6,633 nucleotides of DNA from an uncultured Oxalobacteraceae bacterium (lineage in GTDB: Bacteria; Pseudomonadota; Gammaproteobacteria; Burkholderiales; Burkholderiaceae_D), in assembly GCA_937996605.1 (NCBI GenBank), contig CALKVB010000371.1:1-6633 (forward strand), given 5' to 3'. Below the pieces are notes generated by a model. That model did not search any database. It saw only the letters and a list, made by a program, of their open reading frames with translations, and had not been told where the DNA came from. The position numbers and the translations under genes were made by a program. Below are positions 1-6,027 of this stretch, in pieces. The first letter of the stretch is position 1, and each line of letters starts with the position of its first letter.

Positions 1-2
1 TT

Positions 3-692
3 GGAGGTATGGAACCGTCATTGAATGAATTGGATCATAAACACGATGATGGAGCGGTTCTTCTAGTTTTCCACGGCAATCGCGGAAATGCCGATTTGTG
101 GGCAAATCGACTTGAACCTTTAATCGCTCCAACGGATCGTGATCCGCCCATTTTCCGCAAGATTTTTGTTCATGAGTATCCCGGCTATGGCAACTTGTAT
201 GGACATCCTGACGTGTTTCACATCACCAAAGATGTCATTCTGGATCAAGGTATGGAAGCGCTGGAAGAAGTGTTACGGCTCCATCCCAACAGTCGCGTGT
301 TTCTCATGGGGATCAGTCTCGGCAGCGGTGTGGCATGCGAAATCGCGGCCCGTTGTCCTGATTGGGTGTCTGGGCTCATCCTCGTGACCCCGTATTTGTC
401 GGTGGCCAAAGTCATCCATCCGTGGCTGTCGTGGTTCATCTGGGATAACTACAGTTGCGAAGAATGGATTTCCAAATGTTCCGTACGAATTCCTATTTTT
501 ATTGTCGGAGGCAAACACGACTCACTCACACCGTTTTGGCATGCCGAGCGCTTGTTCGGAAAAGCGCCCGAACCCAGTCGAGCCTCGCTGTTACCTTATG
601 ACGGGGGACACAACGATGCCTTTCAAGAACGGGCGAGAACGGACTGGTGGCCCCAAGTGTGTCTCAAGATTCGATTCAACTTGGCACCTTGA
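3..692 (+). CDS. Bem46/ABHD13-like alpha/beta hydrolase (5' partial)
   Basis: Serine hydrolase of the alpha/beta fold, most like the Bem46/ABHD13 group; substrate unknown. Counting from the ATG at position 9, it shows the oxyanion-region motif HGN at residues 22-24 followed by RGN, a YPGYG motif at 57-61, the nucleophile elbow GISLG at 101-105 (Ser103), the acid Asp171 in GGKHDSLTP, and the base His201 in GGHND. The segment WDNY...KCSVRIPIFIV before the acid and the HND around the histidine are typical of ABHD13-like proteins. The frame stays open from position 9 to the window edge. Family members normally carry an N-terminal strand region, often with a membrane anchor, before HGN, but only 21 residues are present here. 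The real start is therefore probably outside the window, and ATG 9 is only the first visible methionine. GGAGGT lies 1 nt before that ATG, too close to act as a ribosome site. The last 17 bp overlap the convergent primase gene. Catalytic family is confident; role in the virus is unknown. Confidence 0.85.
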   Translation, partial: GGMEPSLNELDHKHDDGAVLLVFHGNRGNADLWANRLEPLIAPTDRDPPIFRKIFVHEYPGYGNLYGHPDVFHITKDVILDQGMEALEEVLRLHPNSRVFLMGISLGSGVACEIAARCPDWVSGLILVTPYLSVAKVIHPWLSWFIWDNYSCEEWISKCSVRIPIFIVGGKHDSLTPFWHAERLFGKAPEPSRASLLPYDGGHNDAFQERARTDWWPQVCLKIRFNLAP

Positions 693-2208
693 ACAATGCC
701 CCTAAAGCCTCCAGCTTTTTGCGCTTTGCCTGCTGCTTCAGTCGCTCTTGTTTAGCTTTGGGATCTTCCTCTTCTGTCATTTTTCGCTTTAAAAACGAAT
801 CAAACGATTCGGTTCCTTTGGAGACACCTTGCGTTTTACGGAGTTGTAAAGGATTGGGTGGAGCTTGTGTGCCAAATACCTTTTGACACACAATGTCGGG
901 CACCGAAAACGAAATGCGCTTGTGCTTGTCTTTGCACGCTGGATCGTGATCCGAATGGCACATTAAGACCAGCTTCTTCTCCACATTATCCAAAATGAAA
1001 TACACTCGGTTTGAAGTATGATCCTTGTTGACGTAGAGGCAATAGGTACTTCCCAGGTTGCTCACCGAAATCAAGGCCCGACGAGCGCTGGAAACCACTA
1101 TGCGGTCGACAGAAATGCCTTCCCATGGCTTCCTGTCCAACCAAATGATTTTGTGCAAAATCTCCTCCACCATTTCGTACGCTGGATTAGCTCCACTTAA
1201 CGGTGGTGCACCCGTCCGTTTGCCTTTGACAGCCTTGGCACGTTTCTTCTCCTCGGCCTCCTGCACTTGGTAGACCGGGTCGGTGGCGGGACGTTCATAA
1301 TCGGTGCGTCGCTCTTGGTGTTTCAACACCCACACGGAATAATCGCAGGCCATTTGATGGAACGATGAATGCAGACGTGCAAACTCCTCGGGAGCAACTG
1401 GTCCATCACCACAGCTATACAGGGCTGGCACGTAGGTTTGCTTGCTACACACCTTGCCCTTGCCACCGCAAGCCAAGCAGCTCATACACTTGGCTGGATC
1501 ACCGCCGCACAATGGACATTCATCGACCTTGTAGCAGTAAATGAATCGCATCCAAACCGAAGCCGTCCCTTCCTTGTAGATGCCGCTGTCCACCGTTAGC
1601 ATTTGCATCAATTCCGGTACTTCTCGCTTTAGACACAAATCATAGGCGTGCAAGATTTGTTTGGCTTGTTCCAACGTGACCATCACATGGGCGATCATGT
1701 GCAAGGAAGTGGTCAGCTTGGTCTTTTTCAGCCGATTCTTGCATTGAGCCACATAGATGGGAATGGGATTTTCCCCATACTGTCGATAGTATCTTCGCAA
1801 CGTGGCTTCCAACAATTCAATCAGACGCCGCTCTTCGGCAAAGGTAAGGGGGCCTTGCGAGTCAATGTCCACCACCAGGCGAAAGCCTTCGTCTTCATAG
1901 CCGACTTGATTGTAGAACATGGGCGTTTCTGATTTCAGGTCTTCTCCCAAGAGCTGCAGCACTCGATCGCGCTGAGACAAGGTGTACAATACCGTTCCGC
2001 CGTTGAACAAGGTAAAGTACATCCGACCCGTACGTTCCCTTTGCGTCTTGGACTTTTTGTCAAAGACTAACATTTGCTGGCTTTGGAAGTAGCGCAACAG
2101 ATGAAAGTACCGAGTATCCTTGACATTTTGAATGGGAACCGGCATCACATGGTCGGTCAAGCAAATCTTGGAATCGCTCGATGCACCGGGCTCGACTGAA
2201 TCTTCCAT
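676..2208 (-). CDS. Archaeo-eukaryotic primase, PrimPol/UL52 type
   Basis: DNA primase or primase-polymerase that would make primers for genome replication. Motif I is the metal-binding D114-I-D116 in FRLVVDID. Motif II is S168-L-H170. Motif III is D207 in VDSGIY followed by MRFIYCYK, which parallels the D..VY...FR.Y..K signature of eukaryotic PrimPol. The C-terminal zinc knuckle is C390-x6-H397-x19-C417-x7-C425; the first three ligands have the spacing known for human PrimPol. Between motif III and the knuckle lies a cluster of six cysteines (231, 234, 241, 244, 247, 254) with a CxxCGGKGK stretch recalling DnaJ-type zinc loops. The tail (about 457-500) is highly charged, with KRK and AKRKK patches that could be nuclear localisation signals. 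No helicase domain follows, so a helicase must be encoded elsewhere. The start is firm: an in-frame TAG lies at 2215-2217, two codons before the ATG. The 3' end overlaps the convergent hydrolase by 17 bp. The 163-aa gene lies 51 bp upstream on the same strand. Confidence 0.9.
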   Translation of the reverse strand: MEDSVEPGASSDSKICLTDHVMPVPIQNVKDTRYFHLLRYFQSQQMLVFDKKSKTQRERTGRMYFTLFNGGTVLYTLSQRDRVLQLLGEDLKSETPMFYNQVGYEDEGFRLVVDIDSQGPLTFAEERRLIELLEATLRRYYRQYGENPIPIYVAQCKNRLKKTKLTTSLHMIAHVMVTLEQAKQILHAYDLCLKREVPELMQMLTVDSGIYKEGTASVWMRFIYCYKVDECPLCGGDPAKCMSCLACGGKGKVCSKQTYVPALYSCGDGPVAPEEFARLHSSFHQMACDYSVWVLKHQERRTDYERPATDPVYQVQEAEEKKRAKAVKGKRTGAPPLSGANPAYEMVEEILHKIIWLDRKPWEGISVDRIVVSSARRALISVSNLGSTYCLYVNKDHTSNRVYFILDNVEKKLVLMCHSDHDPACKDKHKRISFSVPDIVCQKVFGTQAPPNPLQLRKTQGVSKGTESFDSFLKRKMTEEEDPKAKQERLKQQAKRKKLEALGALFKVPS

Positions 2209-2259
2209 CTTTTTCTACGTATCGGAACACAAAAACGTTGCGGAAAGGCTGCGTTGGTT
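2209..2259 (-). promoter_or_regulatory. Short upstream spacer of the primase gene
   Basis: This 51-bp spacer lies between the stop of the 163-aa gene and the primase ATG, both on the minus strand. It ends in an A-run (AGAAAAAG) directly before the ATG and carries a TTTTTGTG tract about 19 nt upstream of it. It lacks the GCATG...TTGA element found before three other genes here. The primase may therefore use a different promoter class, or be read through from the gene upstream. Calling it a promoter is inference from position. Confidence 0.3.
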
Positions 2260-2751
2260 TCACTGTTGGTTCCACTTTTTCTCCACGTCTTCCAATACCA
2301 ACTTGAGCTGAGATGTGTAGCCCTTTTCCTTCAATTGGATTTCAGACAAGAAGTGTTTTAGCGCCACGGACAAGTGCTTGGTCAGCTGTTTGGTTTCAAA
2401 CATCGAGGGCGAAACGTGTCTCGCAAACGATTCACCCACTGCTCCGTCCAAGCGCAGTTGAAAGTGGCGCTCCAAGCTGACCCGTACAAAGTTCATCCAC
2501 TCCATCGTTCGAGCATCTTCGCGAACCGGTCGACGTCGGTTGCTGATGTCGCGGATATGAAACACTGCGGCCTCCCCGGCCGTCATGCCACATTCCAACA
2601 ATGCATCCGGATGCTTCACGCCGTCGCGACTGCTTTCCACCAGGTGCATCCCGATGGCCTTGCGAATGACATTCAGATCGACTTCCCGATCCGACCGACA
2701 GCAGAGTGGTGGGTATGCGTCGTCATACACAAACGCCGATGCTCCAAACAT
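2260..2751 (-). CDS. Hypothetical protein, 163 aa
   Basis: I do not recognise a family. The protein is hydrophilic with no signal peptide or membrane segment. The N-terminus has a short acidic/aromatic stretch (FVYDDAYPP) and a CC pair at 17-18. The middle is rich in Arg and Asp around NRRRPVRED (71-79). The C-terminal half, about 80-163, reads as amphipathic helix (LSVALKHFLSEIQLKEKG, then LKLVLEDVEKKW), which could support protein-protein contact. The start is firm: a TAG stop immediately precedes the ATG in frame (2752-2754), and a GCATG/TTGA element with an A-run lies just upstream. It sits 51 bp before the primase on the same strand, so co-expression is possible, but nothing in the sequence shows that it is a primase partner. 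The 144-aa frame on the opposite strand is rich in His, Arg and Cys and looks like a shadow. Confidence 0.75.
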   Translation of the reverse strand: MFGASAFVYDDAYPPLCCRSDREVDLNVIRKAIGMHLVESSRDGVKHPDALLECGMTAGEAAVFHIRDISNRRRPVREDARTMEWMNFVRVSLERHFQLRLDGAVGESFARHVSPSMFETKQLTKHLSVALKHFLSEIQLKEKGYTSQLKLVLEDVEKKWNQQ

Positions 2752-2771
2752 CTACCCCTTTTTTTAAAAGT

Positions 2772-2786
2772 CATCAAGATTCATGC
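2772..2786 (-). promoter_or_regulatory. GCATG/TTGA upstream element of the 163-aa gene
   Basis: On the minus strand this reads GCATGAATCTTGATG, and 20 nt separate it from the ATG. After TTGA come 7 nt, then TAAAAAAA, which ends 7 nt before the start codon. The same arrangement precedes the 214-aa and 828-aa genes. A promoter role is inference. Confidence 0.4.
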
Positions 2787-2850
2787 ATCAACCGCGTATG
2801 ATCTTTGAAATCACAAAATTCCATGCGCGTTTCCAAACACACTTTGCAAC

Positions 2851-2864
2851 GCATGAAATTGATA
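2851..2864 (+). promoter_or_regulatory. GCATG/TTGA upstream element of the 214-aa gene
   Basis: This reads GCATGAAATTGATA, and 22 nt separate it from the ATG. After TTGA come 9 nt, then GAATAAA, which ends 8 nt before the start codon. It is the plus-strand counterpart of the element at 2772-2786. A promoter role is inference. Confidence 0.4.
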
Positions 2865-2886
2865 CCACATGGAATAAACGAGCACG

Positions 2887-3531
2887 ATGTCATTCATGGA
2901 CTTCTTAACTGCGATTGCCCCAGAACGTAGTGCCAACAAGAACAAGGACGGAAAGGTCCAGTTGTATACTCACGACTATCATCAAGCGGCTTTAGCCGGA
3001 CTTTTAGGAGGCGCAGCTTTGTCAGTGTACCAGCTTTGGGCTGTTTGGGCCCGACGAAACCACTACCCCAACTCAGAACTGTTGGATCGTCAAGAATCGC
3101 TTCATTTGGACACGGTGATTCAACAATCGTTTGTGCAACTCCAAGTCTATCGAAACGTTGATGTGTTCTATTTCTCCACCGCCCTCCATAACATTGACCG
3201 TCTGCTGTTCCTGGAAGACGTCTTGGTGCGCAAGGAAGTGTTCCCCTCTCAAGACGATGCCGTGATCGCCACCGAGTACTACACCATTGCCAAGCAACGT
3301 CTCAATGCATTGCAAAAGCTTATCAAGAAGGAAAAAGGTATCAAGCACTACATGGTGGCCAACACTCTCATCAACAAGATTTTCGGACAAGTGCATCGGC
3401 ACTTTCAAAATATATTGCGCATGTGCAGCAGTTTCAACGTACAAGATCTCTTAGCCTATGCAAATCAGCAAATCACAATGGATCCCGAATCTCGTGACGG
3501 CGCCAAGAGTCGTCCCCACGCGCAGCACTGA
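2887..3531 (+). CDS. Hypothetical helical protein with one likely membrane segment, 214 aa
   Basis: No family recognised. A polar N-terminus (about 1-33) is followed by a glycine/alanine-rich hydrophobic stretch at about 34-55 (ALAGLLGGAALSVYQLWAVW) that ends in Arg-Arg. This fits a single transmembrane or membrane-embedded helix. The remainder is predicted helical and hydrophilic, with a repeated hydrophobic pattern through VFYFSTALHNIDRLLFLEDVL (about 93-113) and a lysine-rich patch (KKEKGIK) near 147-153. The last 20 or so residues are polar and look disordered; they are encoded in the overlap with the convergent 828-aa gene. The start is firm: an in-frame TAA lies at 2875-2877, -3 is A, and the shared upstream element is in place. 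A second Met occurs at residue 4. A virion membrane protein would fit this build, but that is a guess. The 123-aa frame antisense to it (3073-3444) is taken to be a shadow. Confidence 0.78.
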   Translation: MSFMDFLTAIAPERSANKNKDGKVQLYTHDYHQAALAGLLGGAALSVYQLWAVWARRNHYPNSELLDRQESLHLDTVIQQSFVQLQVYRNVDVFYFSTALHNIDRLLFLEDVLVRKEVFPSQDDAVIATEYYTIAKQRLNALQKLIKKEKGIKHYMVANTLINKIFGQVHRHFQNILRMCSSFNVQDLLAYANQQITMDPESRDGAKSRPHAQH

Positions 3532-5959
3532 TACCATCCACGTAGCACTCGTAGCGAGATCCCGTTCGGCGCAAGGGTTGCGAAGGAAGATTACCACCAG
3601 CCACCACTGTGCCGTCCTCCAGGAATCGCCAAAGCTTGACTCCGGAAGCATCGTACACGATCTGCTTCCGTCCGGTGTCATCCATCACCACTCTCCAAGG
3701 ATCTTGAGCGTTGGGATCTGTACTTGTAGAACAATACAATCGACCTTGGGGAATGGCCCTCGGCTTACGTCCAGCACCGGTTGCGCCCTGTACGGGTTGT
3801 GGCGGCAAAGGCACAATGGCCTGAGAGTAACGATTGAGTACATAATGGGGCATCGTCGATGGAGGGCTGTAAAGGCCAGCATGAATCCAGCGAGTTTCAG
3901 CACCACCCCCGCGAATGACTTCCCGAGCTAAAAACGACGAAGGCCGAGACAAGGTGTAGCGACTGGTCAAACGCCATAAAGAACCATCCATCAAATAAGC
4001 GTTGCCATGCGCATCCATCTCCAACGCAAACTCTACCATACCGTCCAACACTTGCTTGTCCATCTGTAACGGAGGATACTTTCGCGTCTCAAACCTCTTT
4101 CGTTCCGGCTGATCTTGATTCTCACGCCGTGCTTGCCTTCGCGAATCCAACATTTCATCGCGAGCCATATCCTCCGCCGCTGGTCGCTCTTCCTGATACC
4201 ACATGTTGTGAGGCAATAAAATCATGGTGGAGTTCATACTCACACGATCCTGTTTGACCACCAAAAGCTTGCTGCTGCCATACAACACAATATTTTCGCG
4301 GTCAATCACATACGGTTGACCCGACTGATCAAACGTACAGGTTTGATTGCGAAAGTTGTACGAATTCGCAATCGTGATTTGAAACAATTGGCAATACATA
4401 TAGATGCGAGCAGCCGGGTAGTTCAGTAACTGCATAGTGTCCATCAAGGGATAACGAATCGAACGTCCTACAACGGATTCCTGAACGACCTCACCTCGCA
4501 ACATGATACTGGCATTAGCACCCGGTTGTACCGTGGCATTGTGACGAACCAGCACCAAATGAATCCGGTTCTGCGAATCGGTCATCTGCTGATAGGCATA
4601 ACCCCAACGACTGATCAACGGCTCAGGATCGTCATACGACAGGTATTGACCATTCGCCAAACGAATCTTTGGATTCGCATTGGCAGGAGCCTCAACACGG
4701 ACATTGCCCTGTGGATCCACAATCACTTGTGGTGTGGCTGCGGCATCGTAAAACACACAAGCGAATTCCAACAGCGGTTCCACTTCGGGAGCATTCTCCA
4801 CGGGCTGAGCGTGAGGCAAAACCACGTAACACCCGTCGGCATCGACCACTTTGTACAACTGACTGCACTTCAGTTCGGTGGATTGCGGATCCATCCACCA
4901 AAAGGCTCGGTTCATGGATACTTCGATTTGCACGCCGTTGACGGTAGCCATTCGGCCGTCAAACCGGGTGGGAATGACCACCTGAGGCAAGGCATCCGGC
5001 GCATTGATCAACAGACCTCCTTGGTTGAAGTTGGCTTCCAACGCCTCTACATCCTCAGGTCGAAACAAGTCGTCCGGCTCAATCCGAATTTCGGGAACCT
5101 CGACCTGCTGGGGAGGAACCGGCGATGCCTGTCGTGGAACAACCTGGACCGGAGAGGCCTGTCGTGGAACAACCTGGACCGGAGAGGCCTGTCGTGGAAC
5201 AACCTGGACTGGAGAGGCCTGTCGTGGAACAGGGGAACGTGACACAGCACGCACAATGCCGGGAGGAAGAGGTGGAAGGGCCGGAGCAGCTTGGTCTCGG
5301 TTACGAAAACTAGTCAGCCATCGTTGCAACTCTGCGATCGTCACTGCACCTCGATCTTTAGGTATCGCTCCGTTTGCATACAAACCAAGCCTTGCCGTAT
5401 GCAGGGTTCGAAAACCCAGGCGATTGTACGCATTCAACGCGGATGGACTAGGCTGTCCATTATCATTCACACCCTGAATCAAAAAGACACGCTTTCCCGT
5501 ATGGGAGATCAACTCCATAGTCACATACAGCGCAATCGAAGCGGATTGAGAACCATCTTTCAATCCGCACCAAATGACGATTTCAGCATGGGTTCGGTCG
5601 TCGATGGGCACTGGATTGTTTTCTGCGTCCAGGTATTGTTCTGGCCTCTTTCGCGCGTCTTTGCGCACGTTTGGGAATCCGACGTCATCAAAGACACACA
5701 ACGCAGACCATTCATTGGCACCGGATCGTTTGACTTCGACAAGGGTCCACTTCGGACGCTTTTTTACTTCACTCCAGTCTTCTTTGCTCACATAGTCACC
5801 GCACAGGTTTCGATCCTCGTAAGGTTTGATCTGTTGATTTCGGGTACTGTAATTCGAGTCGTAACGGCGCACTTGAACCTCCAGTCCCATTTGCAATGCC
5901 AGTGCATTCGTGAGTGGATATTCAGTTGATTTGATGACAGTGGCTCTCTTGGCTGGCAT
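3473..5959 (-). CDS. 828-aa multidomain protein: GNAT-like N-terminus, tandem-repeat linker, beta-rich C-terminus
   Basis: This is the largest gene here; I know no family for its full length. Residues about 70-190 look like a divergent GNAT acyltransferase fold: strands WTLVEV and SALCVF, strand HAEIVIW, then a helix, a strand RVFLI, and N165...SALNAYNRLGF at 173-183, which matches the GNAT end motif N..A...Y.rlGF. The acetyl-CoA loop (normally Q/RxxGxG/A) is poor here (KDGSQSAS), so activity is doubtful. Residues about 225-292 are proline-rich and hold three full PRQASPVQVV repeats plus a partial one. From about 295 onward the protein is beta-rich, with recurring DxxG turns at 373, 415, 544, 649 and 760, twice followed by LWR. 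An Arg/Glu/Gln-rich linker lies at about 590-626. There is no signal peptide or membrane segment. The ATG is the first Met after an in-frame TGA at 5978-5980. The stop lies 59 bp inside the convergent 214-aa gene. A structural or host-contact protein is possible, but unproven. Confidence 0.85.
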   Translation of the reverse strand: MPAKRATVIKSTEYPLTNALALQMGLEVQVRRYDSNYSTRNQQIKPYEDRNLCGDYVSKEDWSEVKKRPKWTLVEVKRSGANEWSALCVFDDVGFPNVRKDARKRPEQYLDAENNPVPIDDRTHAEIVIWCGLKDGSQSASIALYVTMELISHTGKRVFLIQGVNDNGQPSPSALNAYNRLGFRTLHTARLGLYANGAIPKDRGAVTIAELQRWLTSFRNRDQAAPALPPLPPGIVRAVSRSPVPRQASPVQVVPRQASPVQVVPRQASPVQVVPRQASPVPPQQVEVPEIRIEPDDLFRPEDVEALEANFNQGGLLINAPDALPQVVIPTRFDGRMATVNGVQIEVSMNRAFWWMDPQSTELKCSQLYKVVDADGCYVVLPHAQPVENAPEVEPLLEFACVFYDAAATPQVIVDPQGNVRVEAPANANPKIRLANGQYLSYDDPEPLISRWGYAYQQMTDSQNRIHLVLVRHNATVQPGANASIMLRGEVVQESVVGRSIRYPLMDTMQLLNYPAARIYMYCQLFQITIANSYNFRNQTCTFDQSGQPYVIDRENIVLYGSSKLLVVKQDRVSMNSTMILLPHNMWYQEERPAAEDMARDEMLDSRRQARRENQDQPERKRFETRKYPPLQMDKQVLDGMVEFALEMDAHGNAYLMDGSLWRLTSRYTLSRPSSFLAREVIRGGGAETRWIHAGLYSPPSTMPHYVLNRYSQAIVPLPPQPVQGATGAGRKPRAIPQGRLYCSTSTDPNAQDPWRVVMDDTGRKQIVYDASGVKLWRFLEDGTVVAGGNLPSQPLRRTGSRYECYVDGISAARGDDSWRRHEIRDPL
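5128..5230 (-). repeat. 30-bp in-frame tandem repeat, about 3.4 copies
   Basis: Full units lie at 5128-5157, 5158-5187 and 5188-5217, with a 13-bp partial unit at 5218-5230. A decayed relic at about 5113-5127 resembles the end of a unit. The three full units differ at only one base (5210), a silent change in a Pro codon. Each unit encodes PRQASPVQVV in the linker of the 828-aa protein (residues about 244-277). A 30-bp period keeps every frame open, which explains the long opposite-strand frames here. Near identity points to recent expansion or homogenisation by slippage or unequal recombination, and the copy number may vary among relatives. Confidence 0.95.
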
Positions 5960-6027
5960 TTCAGTTTTATTCTGATCTCAAGCATGCAAAAATTCGACAC
6001 ACATCTGAAAGGGTTCTCAAAGATTTC
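5960..6027 (-). promoter_or_regulatory. Upstream spacer of the 828-aa gene
   Basis: This 68-bp spacer lies between the stop of the zinc-ribbon gene and the ATG of the 828-aa gene. It holds the third GCATG/TTGA element and GAATAAA near the ATG. The AATAAA (minus strand, 5971-5966) could also serve as a polyadenylation signal about 56 nt after the stop of the preceding gene; the sequence cannot separate the two readings. Confidence 0.4.
5974..5987 (-). promoter_or_regulatory. GCATG/TTGA upstream element of the 828-aa gene
   Basis: On the minus strand this reads GCATGCTTGAGATC, and 14 nt separate it from the ATG. After TTGA come 5 nt, then GAATAAA, which ends 6 nt before the start codon. It is the most compact of the three copies, with one base between GCATG and TTGA. 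A promoter role is inference. Confidence 0.38.

Larger units (their letters stand above)
2752..2886. promoter_or_regulatory. Divergent promoter region between the 163-aa and 214-aa genes
   Basis: This 135-bp region is the longest non-coding stretch in the window and is richer in A and T than its flanks. It separates two divergent genes, so it must hold start signals for both strands. Each arm carries a GCATG...TTGA element with an A-rich tract (TAAAAAAA on the minus side, AATAAA on the plus side) placed 6-8 nt before the ATG. Because the two arms are divergent copies, they appear as an inverted repeat (TTCATGC at 2780-2786, GCATGAA at 2851-2857). The plus-side copy contains AAATTGA, which resembles the AAAATTGA early promoter of mimiviruses in seven of eight bases (GAAATTGA). 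That resemblance could be chance. Confidence 0.55.

Noticed and set aside
704..720. Hairpin AAAGC-ctcca-GCTTT followed by T residues, like an intrinsic terminator of the hydrolase gene
   Set aside because: The stem is only 5 bp and rich in A-T, it lies inside the primase coding sequence, and the genome does not look bacterial.
2752..2760. AAGGGG before the ATG at 2751 as a Shine-Dalgarno site
   Set aside because: The spacing is too short and no other gene here has such a site; the A/G tract fits better as an A-rich leader.
2374..2808. 144-aa open frame on the plus strand
   Set aside because: It is antisense to the 163-aa gene, which has a firm start (stop codon directly before the ATG) and an upstream element. 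This frame also runs through the divergent promoter region.
3073..3444. 123-aa open frame on the minus strand
   Set aside because: It is antisense to the 214-aa gene, and its hydrophobic pattern is mirrored from that gene. It has no non-coding region upstream.
5128..5230. CRISPR-like array
   Set aside because: The units are directly adjacent with no spacers, keep a 30-bp coding period and encode a peptide repeat.
4526..5242. 238-aa open frame on the plus strand
   Set aside because: It is antisense to the 828-aa gene, and its end is kept open by the 30-bp repeat. It is rich in His, Arg and Trp in the manner of a shadow frame.
5291..5929. 212-aa open frame on the plus strand
   Set aside because: It lies wholly antisense to the N-terminal part of the 828-aa gene, shows no recognisable motif, and lacks the upstream element. 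It is read as a shadow.
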